NCBI RefSeq assembly: GCF_900609055.1
Contig: NZ_UXAW01000134.1
Span: 58,450-122,449, forward strand
From: Pseudogemmobacter humi
GTDB lineage: Bacteria; Pseudomonadota; Alphaproteobacteria; Rhodobacterales; Rhodobacteraceae
Direction of reading: 5' to 3'
Length of the DNA stretch: 64,000 bases
Notes under the pieces: generated by a model
The model's database searches: none
Told to the model about the DNA's origin: nothing
What the model saw: the letters and a program-made list of their open reading frames with translations, nothing else
In this document: one piece after another, positions 24,073-33,988 of the stretch
Layout: each line of letters begins with the position of its first letter
Position numbering within the stretch: position 1 is the stretch's first letter
Made by a program: the position numbers and the translations under genes

Positions 24073-26226
24073 ATGGCCACTGCCGTTCAGAAGATCACCC
24101 TGTCGTCCTCGCGCGACATCCCCTTCAACAAGCTGGTGCTGAGCCAGTCCAACGTCCGCCGCGTCAAGGCTGGCGTTTCGGTCGATGAACTGGCCGAGTC
24201 GATCGCGCGCCGCGGACTGATCCAGTCCCTGCATGTCCGCCCGGTTCTGGGCGAGGATGGCGCCGAGACCGGCATGTTCGAGGTGCCCGCCGGCGGTCGC
24301 CGCTTCCGGGCGCTGGAGGTGTTGGTGAAGCAGAAGCGCCTCGCCAAAACCGCCCCGGTCCCCTGCATCGTGTCCGATGCTGCCGACGATGTGCTCATCG
24401 ACGAGGTCTCGCTCGCCGAGAATATCGAACGCGCGCCGCTGCATCCCGTCGACCAGTTCCGCGCCTTCCAGGCGATGCGCGAGAAGGGCATGACCGAGGA
24501 GGCCATTGCGGCCGCCTTCTTCGTCGATGCCAAGGTGGTGAAACAGCGCCTGCGGTTGGTCTCGGTCGCGCCCGCACTGCTCGAGATCTATGCCGAGGAC
24601 GGCATGACTCTCGAGCAACTAATGGCCTTCACCATCTCCTCGGACCACGAACGCCAGGTTCAGGTCTGGGAGGCGGTGAAGGACAGCTGGTCGAAGGAGC
24701 CTTACCAGATCCGTCGCCTGTTGACCGAGACCACGGTGCGGGCCTCGGACAAGCGCGTCACCTTTGTCGGCATCGCGGCCTATGAGGCGGCGGGTGGCTA
24801 TGTGCTGCGCGACCTCTTCCAGCAGGACGATGGCGGCTGGCTGCAGGATCCGGTGTTGCTCGACCGGCTGGTGAACGAGAAGCTGAAGGCCGATGCGGAG
24901 ACCATCGCCGCCGAGGGCTGGAAATGGATCGAGGTCGCGGTCAACTTTCCCTACAGCCATGCTTACGGCATGCGGCAGCTGATCGGCACCACGGTCGATC
25001 TGACCGAGGACGAACGCGCCACCCGCGAGGCGCTGCGGGACGAATATGACCGGCTCGAGGCCGAGTATGCGCAAACGGAAGAATACCCCGATGAGGTCGA
25101 TGCCCGGCTGGGCGAGATCGAGAAGATCCTCGGCGCCTTCGAGATGCGACCGATGATCTACGATCCGGCGCAGATGGCGCGGGCCGGGGTCTTTGTCAGC
25201 CTCGATGTCGACGGCACGCTGCTGATCGAGCGTGGCTATGTCCGCGCTGAGGATGAAGCACCGCTGGAACCGGAGCCCGAGATCGTCGATCCCGAGACCG
25301 GCGAGGTGCTGCAGCGCGCCGCGCCGGAAACCAGCCATCAGCGCGCGATCATCACCCTAGGGGGTGAAACGGCCGCTGCGCCCGAAGAGGATGAAGACGA
25401 AGGCGAGGCGATCAAGCCGCTCCCGGAACGGCTGGTGATTGAACTGACCGCGCATCGGACCCTGGCCCTGCGCGATGCCGTGGCGAACAATCCGCGCATC
25501 GCAATGACGGCACTGCTGCACCGGCTGGTGCTCGACTGCTTCGGCATCCGCAGCTCAGGCATTGGGCTGCAGGCGCGCGTCAGTGAAGTGCATCTGTCGG
25601 TGCAGGCTCCGGATCTTGGCGACTCGATCCCGGCGCAGGCCATCGACGAACGGCACGCGGCGTGGCGGGCGGATATCCCGCTTGATGACGGCGATGATCG
25701 GCTCTGGGACTGGCTGCATGCTCTGGACGAGGCGAGCCGTCAGGCGCTGTTGGCACATTGCCTGAGCTTCGGGGTCAACGCGCTCTATGAGCGTCCGAAC
25801 CCCTATAGTGGCAATGGCATCAGCCAGCATGGCCTGGATCGCCGTATGCAGGAGGCGGATCGCCTCGCGCGCATGACCGGTCTCGATCTGGTCGAGTCCG
25901 GCTGGAAGCCGACGGTCGCCAACTACCTCGGTCGCGTGACCAAGGCCCGCATTCTCGAGGCGGTGCGCGAAGGTGCGGGCGAGCAGGCGGTGGAGTTGAT
26001 CGGGCATCTGAAGAAAGGCGAGATGGCCACCGAAGCCGAGCGGCTGCTGGCTGGCAGTGGCTGGTTGCCGGAGCCGCTGAGGTTGGAGGACCTCGCGGCC
26101 GCCGCAGATGCTGGCGATGCCGAAGGGACTGAGCTGGATACGCTGCCGGACTTCCTCGCAGGCGATGAGGATGATGCACTCGAGGAAGAAGATCCGGACC
26201 CGGCGCATCGCATTGCTGCGGAATGA
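24073..26226 (+). CDS. Large ParB-like protein, copy 2
   Basis: A 717-residue protein almost the same as copy 1 at 2675: ParB N-terminal box with GRRFRALEVL and ENIER, KorB-like HTH, long helical region, acidic stretch before IKPLPERLVIELTAHRT, acidic C-terminus. Differences cluster in the acidic linkers and around residues 500-520 (SSGIGLQARVSEVHLSVQ). ATG 24073 is chosen by exact alignment with copy 1 and the GGAG behind the leader. No ParA partner is present. The gene ends in a strong terminator at 26277. Confidence 0.88.
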   Translation: MATAVQKITLSSSRDIPFNKLVLSQSNVRRVKAGVSVDELAESIARRGLIQSLHVRPVLGEDGAETGMFEVPAGGRRFRALEVLVKQKRLAKTAPVPCIVSDAADDVLIDEVSLAENIERAPLHPVDQFRAFQAMREKGMTEEAIAAAFFVDAKVVKQRLRLVSVAPALLEIYAEDGMTLEQLMAFTISSDHERQVQVWEAVKDSWSKEPYQIRRLLTETTVRASDKRVTFVGIAAYEAAGGYVLRDLFQQDDGGWLQDPVLLDRLVNEKLKADAETIAAEGWKWIEVAVNFPYSHAYGMRQLIGTTVDLTEDERATREALRDEYDRLEAEYAQTEEYPDEVDARLGEIEKILGAFEMRPMIYDPAQMARAGVFVSLDVDGTLLIERGYVRAEDEAPLEPEPEIVDPETGEVLQRAAPETSHQRAIITLGGETAAAPEEDEDEGEAIKPLPERLVIELTAHRTLALRDAVANNPRIAMTALLHRLVLDCFGIRSSGIGLQARVSEVHLSVQAPDLGDSIPAQAIDERHAAWRADIPLDDGDDRLWDWLHALDEASRQALLAHCLSFGVNALYERPNPYSGNGISQHGLDRRMQEADRLARMTGLDLVESGWKPTVANYLGRVTKARILEAVREGAGEQAVELIGHLKKGEMATEAERLLAGSGWLPEPLRLEDLAAAADAGDAEGTELDTLPDFLAGDEDDALEEEDPDPAHRIAAE

Positions 26227-26276
26227 TCAATCGTCAGGACGGCTGTGGTCGTCCTGCCTCTCCCTGTCATTTCCCC

Positions 26277-26306
26277 GGCCCGGTCGTCAAGACCGGGCCT
26301 TTTCTT
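26277..26306 (+). terminator. Intrinsic terminator after ParB copy 2
   Basis: Perfect 9-bp stem GGCCCGGTC (26277-26285) and GACCGGGCC (26291-26299) with loop GTCAA, followed by TTTTCTTT. Same core stem as the terminator after ParB copy 1. Confidence 0.88.
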
Positions 26307-26450
26307 TGTAGCTCAAGGTCCGATTCTCATAGTTCGTCGAGATCTACACAGACAAGGCTCCGCCTTGCCATGGGTCGCCCGCATGGTTCCCGAAACTCTG
26401 TGATGATTGAGGAGCTTCGGACTGCGTGAATGCCAATGTTTGCTAGGTCG

Positions 26451-27005
26451 CTAAAGGTCAGAGAAATCCGGCTTAGTCTGAGCATGCAGCCTGATCGGTC
26501 TGAGTTGTCTGAACTTTAACCCCGCAATCTCGGCAAGGGCACGCCGGATCGGCATCAGATCTGGTGCGTCACGGTGCAGCGCCAGGAGTTCGATTGGTTG
26601 GCCATTGGCGTCGCGTAAGTAGAAATGGACGAACTTGTGCCCTTCACCCGGGCTGCGGTTCCCGCCAGCGCGTGCGCTGTGGGCCAGCATTTCCCCCAGA
26701 TTCTGACCGGCACGGACGGGAATTTGTCTTGTTCCGCACAGGGTCGGGATGAGCACCGCATCGGGTCGTACCACGAGCAACGGGCAGCGCCCGGCATGGA
26801 TGAAGGCCAGGCCGAGACCGGAAACAGCAAACAGGCCGAGCGAGACAATTGTGATCGTCTTCAGGTCGGGATGCCGCAGCATCAGAACCGCCGTGACTGC
26901 ACCTGCACAGGCCGCTGCCATCATCAAGGCACCGACCACTATCACAGCCGGACCATCGGGCCGCCTGAACGTTGCAATTCGGGGAGACGGAGCCAAGTCT
27001 GACAT
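26451..27005 (-). CDS. Two-helix membrane protein of unknown function
   Basis: A 184-residue protein with two N-terminal membrane helices (AVIVVGALMMAAACAGAVTAV and TITIVSLGLFAVSGLGLAFI) and a C-terminal soluble part of about 110 residues. The layout resembles small PH-like membrane proteins (bacterial PH or DUF2982-like), but I cannot name a family. It is divergent from the DUF2254 gene. Confidence 0.6.
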   Translation of the reverse strand: MSDLAPSPRIATFRRPDGPAVIVVGALMMAAACAGAVTAVLMLRHPDLKTITIVSLGLFAVSGLGLAFIHAGRCPLLVVRPDAVLIPTLCGTRQIPVRAGQNLGEMLAHSARAGGNRSPGEGHKFVHFYLRDANGQPIELLALHRDAPDLMPIRRALAEIAGLKFRQLRPIRLHAQTKPDFSDL

Positions 27006-27122
27006 GGTGCTATTCTGGTATCCTCATCCCGGACTGCAAGCCGGAATTCTCGATCGGGCCGCATGACCCTTGCGGCAAAACTTGCTATTGGTCCTGTGCT
27101 GTTCCTGCATATGAGAGGCTGC

Positions 27123-28376
27123 ATGACCCGCTGGCAATGGTTGTTGTCCCAGATCCTGCGCAAGCTCTGGCTGCGGGCCAGTGCTTATGCATTGTTGGGC
27201 GTCGTTACAGCGCTGATTGCCATCGGCGCGCAATACTATCTGCCGTGGAAGCTGCCCGAAATCGTTGGCGCGGATGCTGTGGACAGCCTTTTGAACATCA
27301 TCGCTTCCTCCATGCTGGCGGTTACGACCTTCTCGCTCTCTACGATGACCGCAGCCTATTCGGCGGCCACGACCAATGTCACGCCCCGGGCGACGAAGCT
27401 GCTGATCGAAGACACGGTCTCGCAAAGGGTTCTTTCCACCTTTGTAGGCTCATTCCTGTTCAGCATCGTTGGCATCATCGTGTTAAAGACGGGTGCGTAT
27501 GGGCCAAGCGGGCGCTCTGTGCTGTTTATTGTGACGGTGATTGTCGTTGCGCTGGTCGTCTTAAATCTCCTGCGCTGGATTGATCATTTGACTCGCCTTG
27601 GCCGGGTGGGAGAGACCACTGACCGCGTCGAATCCGCCACAAAAGCGGCGCTGAAGGAACGGCTGGAAGCGCCCTATCTCGGCGGTGTGCCGCTTGCGCC
27701 GGGGGACCGCGATATTCCGGATGGCGCGATGATCGTACGCGCGGAAAAGATCGGGCATCTGCAACATATCGACATGTTCTTGCTGACCGAAATCGCTGAT
27801 GCACAGGAGCAGGACATCTATGTGCTGCACAATCCCGGTGCCTTCGTTTCGGTCGATACGCCGCTTGCCTGGATGGGGACAACACAGGACGTTGAAGGCA
27901 TCGGAGCTGAAATCCGCTCGGCCTTCAGTCTGGCCGCTGTCCGCAGCTTCGAACAGGATCCGCGCTTCGGTCTTGCGGTGATGAGCGAGATCGGTTCGCG
28001 CGCGATGTCATCCGCGATAAACGATCCAGGCACGGCGCTGGATGTCATTGGGCGTAACACCCGACTGCTCGCCTTCTGGGCTGAGGGGCAGGGGGATCGC
28101 GACGAGATTGAGCCCGAGCACCCCCGCATCCATGTCGACCGGCTGAAGGATGACGACCTGTTCGAGGACGCGTTCATGTTGATGGCCCGTGACGGGGCAG
28201 GGCTTATCGAGATCCAGTTGCGGCTGCTGAAATGCCTGACCGCCCTGTCACGGATCGGGCCGGAGGCGTTCCGCACTGCCGCACGGCGGCAGGCCGACAT
28301 GGCCAGCGCGCGCGCAGCGCAGGCGCTGGTCTTTGCCCGGGATCTGGAAAGACTGGAGGCCGCTGCACGCAAATGA
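27123..28376 (+). CDS. DUF2254 membrane protein
   Basis: A 417-residue protein starting MTRWQWLLSQILRKLW. Four membrane helices occur in the first 170 residues, with the DUF2254 signature SLLNIIASSMLAVTTFSLSTM and TPRATKLLIEDTVSQRVLSTF. The C-terminal 240 residues are cytoplasmic or periplasmic, with FGLAVMSEIGSRAMSSAINDPGTALD. Function is unknown; predicted inner-membrane. ATG 27123 has GAGAGG nine bases upstream; a further 20 codons are open upstream but unlikely. Confidence 0.82.
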   Translation: MTRWQWLLSQILRKLWLRASAYALLGVVTALIAIGAQYYLPWKLPEIVGADAVDSLLNIIASSMLAVTTFSLSTMTAAYSAATTNVTPRATKLLIEDTVSQRVLSTFVGSFLFSIVGIIVLKTGAYGPSGRSVLFIVTVIVVALVVLNLLRWIDHLTRLGRVGETTDRVESATKAALKERLEAPYLGGVPLAPGDRDIPDGAMIVRAEKIGHLQHIDMFLLTEIADAQEQDIYVLHNPGAFVSVDTPLAWMGTTQDVEGIGAEIRSAFSLAAVRSFEQDPRFGLAVMSEIGSRAMSSAINDPGTALDVIGRNTRLLAFWAEGQGDRDEIEPEHPRIHVDRLKDDDLFEDAFMLMARDGAGLIEIQLRLLKCLTALSRIGPEAFRTAARRQADMASARAAQALVFARDLERLEAAARK

Positions 28377-28403
28377 TCTGTCCGTGGCCTGGCTGATCGC
28401 GGG

Positions 28404-28574
28404 TCAATAGCTGCCGGTCTTGGGATTGATGTGCCGGTTTGAGATGCGCGACCTCTTTCCGGGTTTGTGCGGTGGCTTTTGTCCACGGCTCCGGATCGAG
28501 ACCCAGGCCACAACTACACCTCCGATAAGGATCGCGCCACCCATGACCGGGACGATCAGGCTTATCCAATCCAT
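28404..28574 (-). CDS. Small single-span membrane protein
   Basis: A 56-residue protein starting MDWISLIVPVMGG, with one membrane helix (LIVPVMGGAILIGGVVVAWV) and a basic tail (RSRGQKPPHKPGKRSR). The pattern is typical of small inner-membrane proteins. GGAGG precedes the ATG. Convergent with the DUF2254 gene. No family recognised. Confidence 0.55.
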   Translation of the reverse strand: MDWISLIVPVMGGAILIGGVVVAWVSIRSRGQKPPHKPGKRSRISNRHINPKTGSY

Positions 28575-28703
28575 TGCTGGCCTCCCTCTGCCCGTGCTCA
28601 TTAAGTTCGATCATCTGCCTCGGGTCAACACAGCACCCATGCAGTCTGAACAGCTGACCTGCCAAAACACTGGCCGGGCTTTCCCGGCCAGCGCTGGTCC
28701 AGG

Positions 28704-30998
28704 TCAGAAGGTGATCCGCCAGTTGGCGGCGATCCAATTGTCGGCGGATCCGCCTTTTGTGGTGGTATTGCCCATGACAGACAGGGTGGAGCCGCCCATA
28801 TCGACCTCGAAACCGACAAGCGCCCGCGCCCAGTTCTGCTCGTATCCTGCCGCGCCCAGATCGAAGGCGCCAAGACCGATCACATTCCCGGTGACATTCG
28901 ATCCGCGATCCTCAAAGCGGTGAACGCCTTCCAGCGTGCCGATCAGGCTGAAGCGGTCAGACAATGCGTAAGAGGCGTCAACGCCGAGCCGGGCTTCGGT
29001 GATGTTGTCGCACAGCCGGTTGAACGAGGCAGGAAAAGCGCCGCCGGTCTCGGTATAGCCGCCAAGGCAGGTGTGTGCGTAGGAGAGCTCGCCATATGGC
29101 GAAATGTTCGGGGCTGCGTTCTCCCATTGCAGGCGCCCGCGGATACCGTAGCCTTCGACGTCGGCATGACCGAAGGAGCTGTCGATCAGGCCGCCATTGG
29201 TGCGATAATTGCGGCTTATGTCGGCGTCGCCCCAAAGCCCGGTGCCGGTCAGAACACCCCAGAGGCCGCGCTCGCTGTCACCGCTGATCTGGCCCAACAT
29301 CTCCAGCTTGACATATCCGGCACGGACCTCGGTTGATCCGCCCAGGAACGTGTTCTGATCAAAGCCGGTATACCCCAGCACAGTGTTCAGCTGCACCGCG
29401 CCGAAATTATAGCCGAGCCCGATCTCGCCGAGCCCGATACGGCCATCGCGGCTGCCGTGGTTGTCGCTTGCGAGATCTCCGCCAAACCACATGGTAAAGC
29501 GGCCTTCATCGACCCGGCGATCAAGCGGGCGCGATCCGGCGCCGTTGACGATCAGGCTAAGGCTGCTCAGCGTTGCGGCATTCGTCACGCCAGAGGTTCC
29601 GAGACTTGCACCAAGGTCCGTGACCGTGATCAGGCCGCCGCCGCCGGTGTCGCCGTCTTCGTCTTCACCGGTATCTCCATCTCCTCCGCCCGTATCACCA
29701 TCGCCGTCGCCGGTGTCATCGTCACCGCCATCCCCGTCTCCGGTTCCCTCATCATCGTCATCCTCACCCGGGTCAGAGGTGCCGGTGACACGGGCGATAT
29801 AGACGCTGCCGTCCCTTGTGGTTCCGACGATGACAGAGCCATCCTCGTTTGTGGCATCGGCACTTGCGGTCAGATCCGAACGTTCGGGTTCGGCGGGATG
29901 GCTGCCGATGATGGTCACGCCATTGGCGCGCAGCCAGTCCTCGACCGTCAACATCCCATCATCTTCGGTCCAGCGAAAGCCGCTGTTGCGGCCGCCGGAA
30001 CCACTGACATCGCCGACGATCACGAGACCGTCGCCCGAAATGTCCCGTCCCATCGACAGCGAACTGGTGGCACCGTTAAGCCCGCCCAGCGAGAAGATCT
30101 CGCCATCGACCCAGCGAACGGCCTGGTTGGAATAACCGAGCAGTGAGTGACCCGCGATGACCGTTCCATCCCATGAAATGGCCGCAGCGCCGGCGGTGTT
30201 CCTGTTTGCGGTGAAGGCGGCCAATGTAGGCAGCGCAACCATGCCGCCTTCTTCGGTCCAGCGAAATGACTGGAACTGGCTGGTATCGGACAGGGCGGAG
30301 CCGACAATCACCGAGCCATCCCAGGAGGCGCCCGTCGCCCGGTCATTGCCGTAGGACTCGCGCCCTTCAAGCCAGCCCAGGCTTTCCATGCCCCCCGCAG
30401 CAGTCCAGCGGAATGCCTCGCCCCCGGTTGCGCCCACGTAGCCGACGATGACATTGCCGTCTCCGGAGACAGCTGTCGCTTCGGAAAACGGATTGGTATT
30501 TCCCTCAATCGAGCCGAGTGGCTCGAACCCTCCGGCCTCGGTCCAGCGATATGCACGCTGGCCGTAATCTCCGCCCGACACACCGGGCGCGGCTTTGCCG
30601 ACGATGACACTGCCATCGGCAGAAATGTCCCTTGCCGTGTAATACTGGCTGGCGTTCAGCGGCGCATCGGGGTCGCGTTCGCCCACAGGCCGCACACCGC
30701 TGTCGTCTGACCAGACAAATCCGCTGTAAATCCCTTGCGCATAGCTTCGATAGACAGTGCCAACAAAGCTGCTGCCATCCGCCGTCATGCCACCGATCGA
30801 GACGGCGTCCGTCAATGCATCGCTGAATTCGTCATCGGCAGGATCATTATCCCCGAAGTAGTCGCGAATTGAGCCGACAGGGTCCAGCCCTGTTTCAATG
30901 CTGGCCGCGTCCTGGGCCAGACCCGGGAACGCGGCCAGGAGCGACAATGACGCCCATGCAGTCGACTGAAACAGCTCCTTGTAGATCGGTCGCCTCAT
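28704..30998 (-). CDS. Autotransporter with HAF-type repeats and Asp/Gly-rich linker
   Basis: A 764-residue secreted protein. An N-terminal signal peptide ends near FPGLAQ. The passenger has about seven HAF-type repeats of roughly 45 residues, each with a core like ISxDGSVIVG and FRWTEEGGM (for example ISADGSVIVG, VSGDGNVIVG, ASWDGSVIVG, ISWDGTVIAG, ISGDGLVIVG). A linker of about 50 residues made almost only of D, G, E and T follows. The C-terminal 270 residues form an autotransporter beta-barrel ending in F (WRITF). It should be displayed on the outer membrane; the HAF repeats may form a beta-propeller. ATG 30998 preferred over a TTG at 31016. It is divergent from the two-component genes at 31148. 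Confidence 0.85.
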   Translation of the reverse strand: MRRPIYKELFQSTAWASLSLLAAFPGLAQDAASIETGLDPVGSIRDYFGDNDPADDEFSDALTDAVSIGGMTADGSSFVGTVYRSYAQGIYSGFVWSDDSGVRPVGERDPDAPLNASQYYTARDISADGSVIVGKAAPGVSGGDYGQRAYRWTEAGGFEPLGSIEGNTNPFSEATAVSGDGNVIVGYVGATGGEAFRWTAAGGMESLGWLEGRESYGNDRATGASWDGSVIVGSALSDTSQFQSFRWTEEGGMVALPTLAAFTANRNTAGAAAISWDGTVIAGHSLLGYSNQAVRWVDGEIFSLGGLNGATSSLSMGRDISGDGLVIVGDVSGSGGRNSGFRWTEDDGMLTVEDWLRANGVTIIGSHPAEPERSDLTASADATNEDGSVIVGTTRDGSVYIARVTGTSDPGEDDDDEGTGDGDGGDDDTGDGDGDTGGGDGDTGEDEDGDTGGGGLITVTDLGASLGTSGVTNAATLSSLSLIVNGAGSRPLDRRVDEGRFTMWFGGDLASDNHGSRDGRIGLGEIGLGYNFGAVQLNTVLGYTGFDQNTFLGGSTEVRAGYVKLEMLGQISGDSERGLWGVLTGTGLWGDADISRNYRTNGGLIDSSFGHADVEGYGIRGRLQWENAAPNISPYGELSYAHTCLGGYTETGGAFPASFNRLCDNITEARLGVDASYALSDRFSLIGTLEGVHRFEDRGSNVTGNVIGLGAFDLGAAGYEQNWARALVGFEVDMGGSTLSVMGNTTTKGGSADNWIAANWRITF

Positions 30999-31147
30999 GT
31001 AAATCTGCCCTTTCAATGCGCTTTCCTGGCAATCGCGAACAACCTAGGGTGAATGGATCCTGCATGGATATCACCTGAACAGGTGAGCGGCAGATGATCT
31101 GACCTGTCGTAGGTTCCGGCAGGTCCCTTAAAGGAAATGCTGATCCG

Positions 31148-33283
31148 GTGGCTCTGAGACTTGCGCCCTTCTCCATCCTCATGCTTGCGGCAACAACGGC
31201 ACTTGCGGCGGCGGCGGCCTGCCTGTTCATCGCTTTGAGTCAGCCATGGCTCGGGGTAGGGCTGGCCGTCGATCATGATACGGGGCAGGTGCGGATCAGG
31301 ACGGTCGCACCGGACGGACCCGCCGCCGCCTTGCCGATTGGTACGGCAATTGACGCAATTGGCGGGATAACCATTTCGGCTGGCGATCTGGTCGAAGAGC
31401 CGGATGTGGCCGAAAGTTACGCATCGCTTCGTATGTTCTTCGAACGGCAGGATGCGCTCCACGCCGCCCTTTCCGCCTCAACGGTACATGTCGCATCCGG
31501 CGGCAATTCACAGGAACTGGCGCCCGGCGGGCACCGACCGCTGACAGACCTGCCTTTGGTCTTCTGGGTGCAGATTCTCGCTGGGTTCACCTGTCTGATG
31601 GTCGGAGCCTGGGTCTGGAGCCTGCGCCGGAGCGAGTTGTCCGCCACGCTTCTGCTCATCGCCGGGACCGGAATTTCGGCCGCCGCTTTTGCCGCATCAG
31701 CTTATTCCTCACGCGAGATTGCGCTGCCGGGAGACGTGTTTCGTACGTTGTCGGCCATCAACCACCTTGGCGCACTGGCCTTTGGTGTGGCGATGGCATT
31801 GCTGTTTCTCGTTTACCCGCGCCGCCTGGCACCGCTGTGGTTTTTGTGGGTTCTGCCTGCCGCCTATTCTGTGATCTGGGCGCTTGATACCGGGTGGATC
31901 CTGCTTCCGGGGCCAGCGGAGGGCTATCATCTGCCGACTGTCATCCTGATGGCTGGCATTCTGGCAGGGGCGATCTGGCAATACCGTGCCAGCCGGGCCG
32001 ATCCAGCCGCGCGCGCGGCCGTCCGTTGGTTCGCGCTTTCGGTCGGGCTCTGTGCCGGTACTTTCGTCACCGTGGTCCTGATGCCCAATCTCTTTGGCCT
32101 GCAGCCTGCTGTGTCCCAAGGGTATGCTTTCGTGTTGTTTGCCATGTTGTTCGTCGGAGTCGGGGCAGGTGTTGCGCGCTATCGCCTGTTCGAGCTGGAA
32201 AGCTGGGCATTCTCTGTCCTTGGCTATTTCTCGGCAGTGCTGTTGCTGGTGTTGCTTGATGCGGTGCTGATCTCATTTGTGGCGCTTGAGCGCCCCGCCG
32301 CCTTTGCCCTGTCCCTGCTGACGGTCGCGCTGGTCTACCTGCCGTTCCGCGAGCGGCTGGCGCGCTGGCTGATGCCCAAGCGCGAGCTCGACAGAGAGGC
32401 CCTGTTCGGACATATCATCGATGTGGCGCTGACCCCGGCCGCTGATCGGACAATGGAGTGGCGGCGGGTTTTGCAGGGCACATTCCGTCCATTGCAGATA
32501 AACCCGAGCGTCAGGGTCGTGCGCGAGCCCACCATCGCAGAGGAGGGACTTGCGCTTGATGTCCCGGGCATTGCAGGCCTCCCGCCGCTCAAAATGTCCT
32601 ATGCCCATGCGGGCCAGCGTCTGTTCAGCCCGCAAGATCGCGGCCTTGCCGCCGAGATTTGCACCATGCTTGCTCATGCCATCGCCAGTCGTGACGCACA
32701 TGAGCGGGGCGCGACCGAAGAACGGACGCGGATCGCGCGTGACATGCATGACAATCTGGGTGCGCAACTTCTGTCTGCGCTCTACAGCCCTGCGCCTGAC
32801 CGCAAGGATATGCTGATCCGAGAAACGATCTCGGATCTGCGGGACATCGTCAACAACGCCGCGCGCGGTGGCAAGACGCTTGAGGAGGTTCTGGCTGACC
32901 TGAAGGTCGAGGCTCTGGAACGGCTTTCGGCAGCAGATATCCGTCTGGATTGGCACGATGACTGCGAAGATGGCAACCGTATGCTGTCGCCGAACGCGGC
33001 GCATTCCCTGCGGTCGATTCTGCGGGAGATCATCAGCAATACGATCCGCCATTCCGGTGCCGGCCGGCTGCGCCTGTCGTTTGAAATTCGCGACGGAATC
33101 GTTGATTTCCGTGCAAGCGATGATGGGCGGGGACTTGCGGCCGACACTGATAGCAACGGCAATGGTCTGTCCAACATCGAGGCGCGCCTCCTGGCTCTCA
33201 AAGGCACACTGGCTCTTGAAGATGCAAAGCCAGGGCTGACCGTTTCTGCTCGCTTTCCCCTTTTGACAGGTGAGATGGCATGA
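31148..33283 (+). CDS. NarL-type sensor histidine kinase with PDZ-like N-terminus and 7-8 membrane helices
   Basis: A 711-residue kinase. A first membrane helix is followed by a periplasmic PDZ-like segment (VRIRTVAPDGPAAALPIGTAIDAIGG), then about seven more membrane helices (residues about 135-400). The dimerisation box ERTRIARDMHDNLGAQLLSALY (His near residue 532) is of the HisKA_3 type, and the ATPase part has IIS-NTIRHS and DDGRGLA. It belongs with LuxR/NarL-type regulators. The start is GTG 31148 with AAGGAAA upstream. Its stop overlaps the regulator start by four bases. The signal is unknown, but the divergent autotransporter is a likely target. Confidence 0.85.
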   Translation: MALRLAPFSILMLAATTALAAAAACLFIALSQPWLGVGLAVDHDTGQVRIRTVAPDGPAAALPIGTAIDAIGGITISAGDLVEEPDVAESYASLRMFFERQDALHAALSASTVHVASGGNSQELAPGGHRPLTDLPLVFWVQILAGFTCLMVGAWVWSLRRSELSATLLLIAGTGISAAAFAASAYSSREIALPGDVFRTLSAINHLGALAFGVAMALLFLVYPRRLAPLWFLWVLPAAYSVIWALDTGWILLPGPAEGYHLPTVILMAGILAGAIWQYRASRADPAARAAVRWFALSVGLCAGTFVTVVLMPNLFGLQPAVSQGYAFVLFAMLFVGVGAGVARYRLFELESWAFSVLGYFSAVLLLVLLDAVLISFVALERPAAFALSLLTVALVYLPFRERLARWLMPKRELDREALFGHIIDVALTPAADRTMEWRRVLQGTFRPLQINPSVRVVREPTIAEEGLALDVPGIAGLPPLKMSYAHAGQRLFSPQDRGLAAEICTMLAHAIASRDAHERGATEERTRIARDMHDNLGAQLLSALYSPAPDRKDMLIRETISDLRDIVNNAARGGKTLEEVLADLKVEALERLSAADIRLDWHDDCEDGNRMLSPNAAHSLRSILREIISNTIRHSGAGRLRLSFEIRDGIVDFRASDDGRGLAADTDSNGNGLSNIEARLLALKGTLALEDAKPGLTVSARFPLLTGEMA

Positions 33284-33978
33284 CCAGTATCCTGATCGTC
33301 GAAGACCTCGCCGAGGCCCGGAAGTGGCTTCGGGGCATTGCCGAGGCTGCTTTCTCAGCGCCACATGAGATTACCATGGCGTCAACCCTGCGCGCGGGCC
33401 TCATGGCGGCATCCCAGCAACTCTATGATGTGGCCCTGATTGACCTGGGATTGCCGGATGGCTCGGGGATCGAGATCCTCCGGGCCGTTCGCCAGCGCAG
33501 TGCAGACACGCTTTGCGTGATCACGACCGTGATGGGGGATGATGTGCATATCGTTGCTGCCCTTTCTGCCGGGGCCAACGGCTACCTTTTGAAGGAACAA
33601 CCTTCGGAGACGATCATCCGACAGCTGTCGCAACTCGCGGAGGGTATCCCCGCCCTTTCACCGGCTATCGCGCGGCGGATCATGGAGCATTTCCAGCTGA
33701 CGGGCCCCGCTGTCACATCGGAAGAGGGCCTGACTGAACGCGAGAAAGAGGTGCTTGCGCTGATCAGCCGCGGGATGCGGAATGTCGATGTGGCCGATCA
33801 ACTCGCGCTTTCGGGCAATACCGTGGCGACGCATATCAAATCGATCTATCGCAAGCTCGGGATATCTTCGCGAGCCGAGGCGTCGTGGTATGCGACCATG
33901 CTCGGACTTTCCCCCGGCAAAGCGGAGTCTGAGAACGGGACGGGCACGCCCTCTGCAGACGGCCCCCATCGCACATGA
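33280..33978 (+). CDS. NarL/LuxR-family response regulator
   Basis: A 232-residue regulator with an N-terminal receiver domain (ILIVEDLAEARKWL; phospho-acceptor Asp in VALIDLGLPDGSGIEIL; conserved Lys in YLLKEQ) and a C-terminal LuxR helix-turn-helix (LTEREKEVLALISRGMRNVDVADQLALSGNTVATHIKSIYRKLG). It is translationally coupled to the kinase (ATGA overlap), so the two form a cognate pair. The C-terminal 20 residues after the HTH are a non-conserved tail. Confidence 0.9.
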   Translation: MTSILIVEDLAEARKWLRGIAEAAFSAPHEITMASTLRAGLMAASQQLYDVALIDLGLPDGSGIEILRAVRQRSADTLCVITTVMGDDVHIVAALSAGANGYLLKEQPSETIIRQLSQLAEGIPALSPAIARRIMEHFQLTGPAVTSEEGLTEREKEVLALISRGMRNVDVADQLALSGNTVATHIKSIYRKLGISSRAEASWYATMLGLSPGKAESENGTGTPSADGPHRT

Positions 33979-33988
33979 CCGGGCGCGC

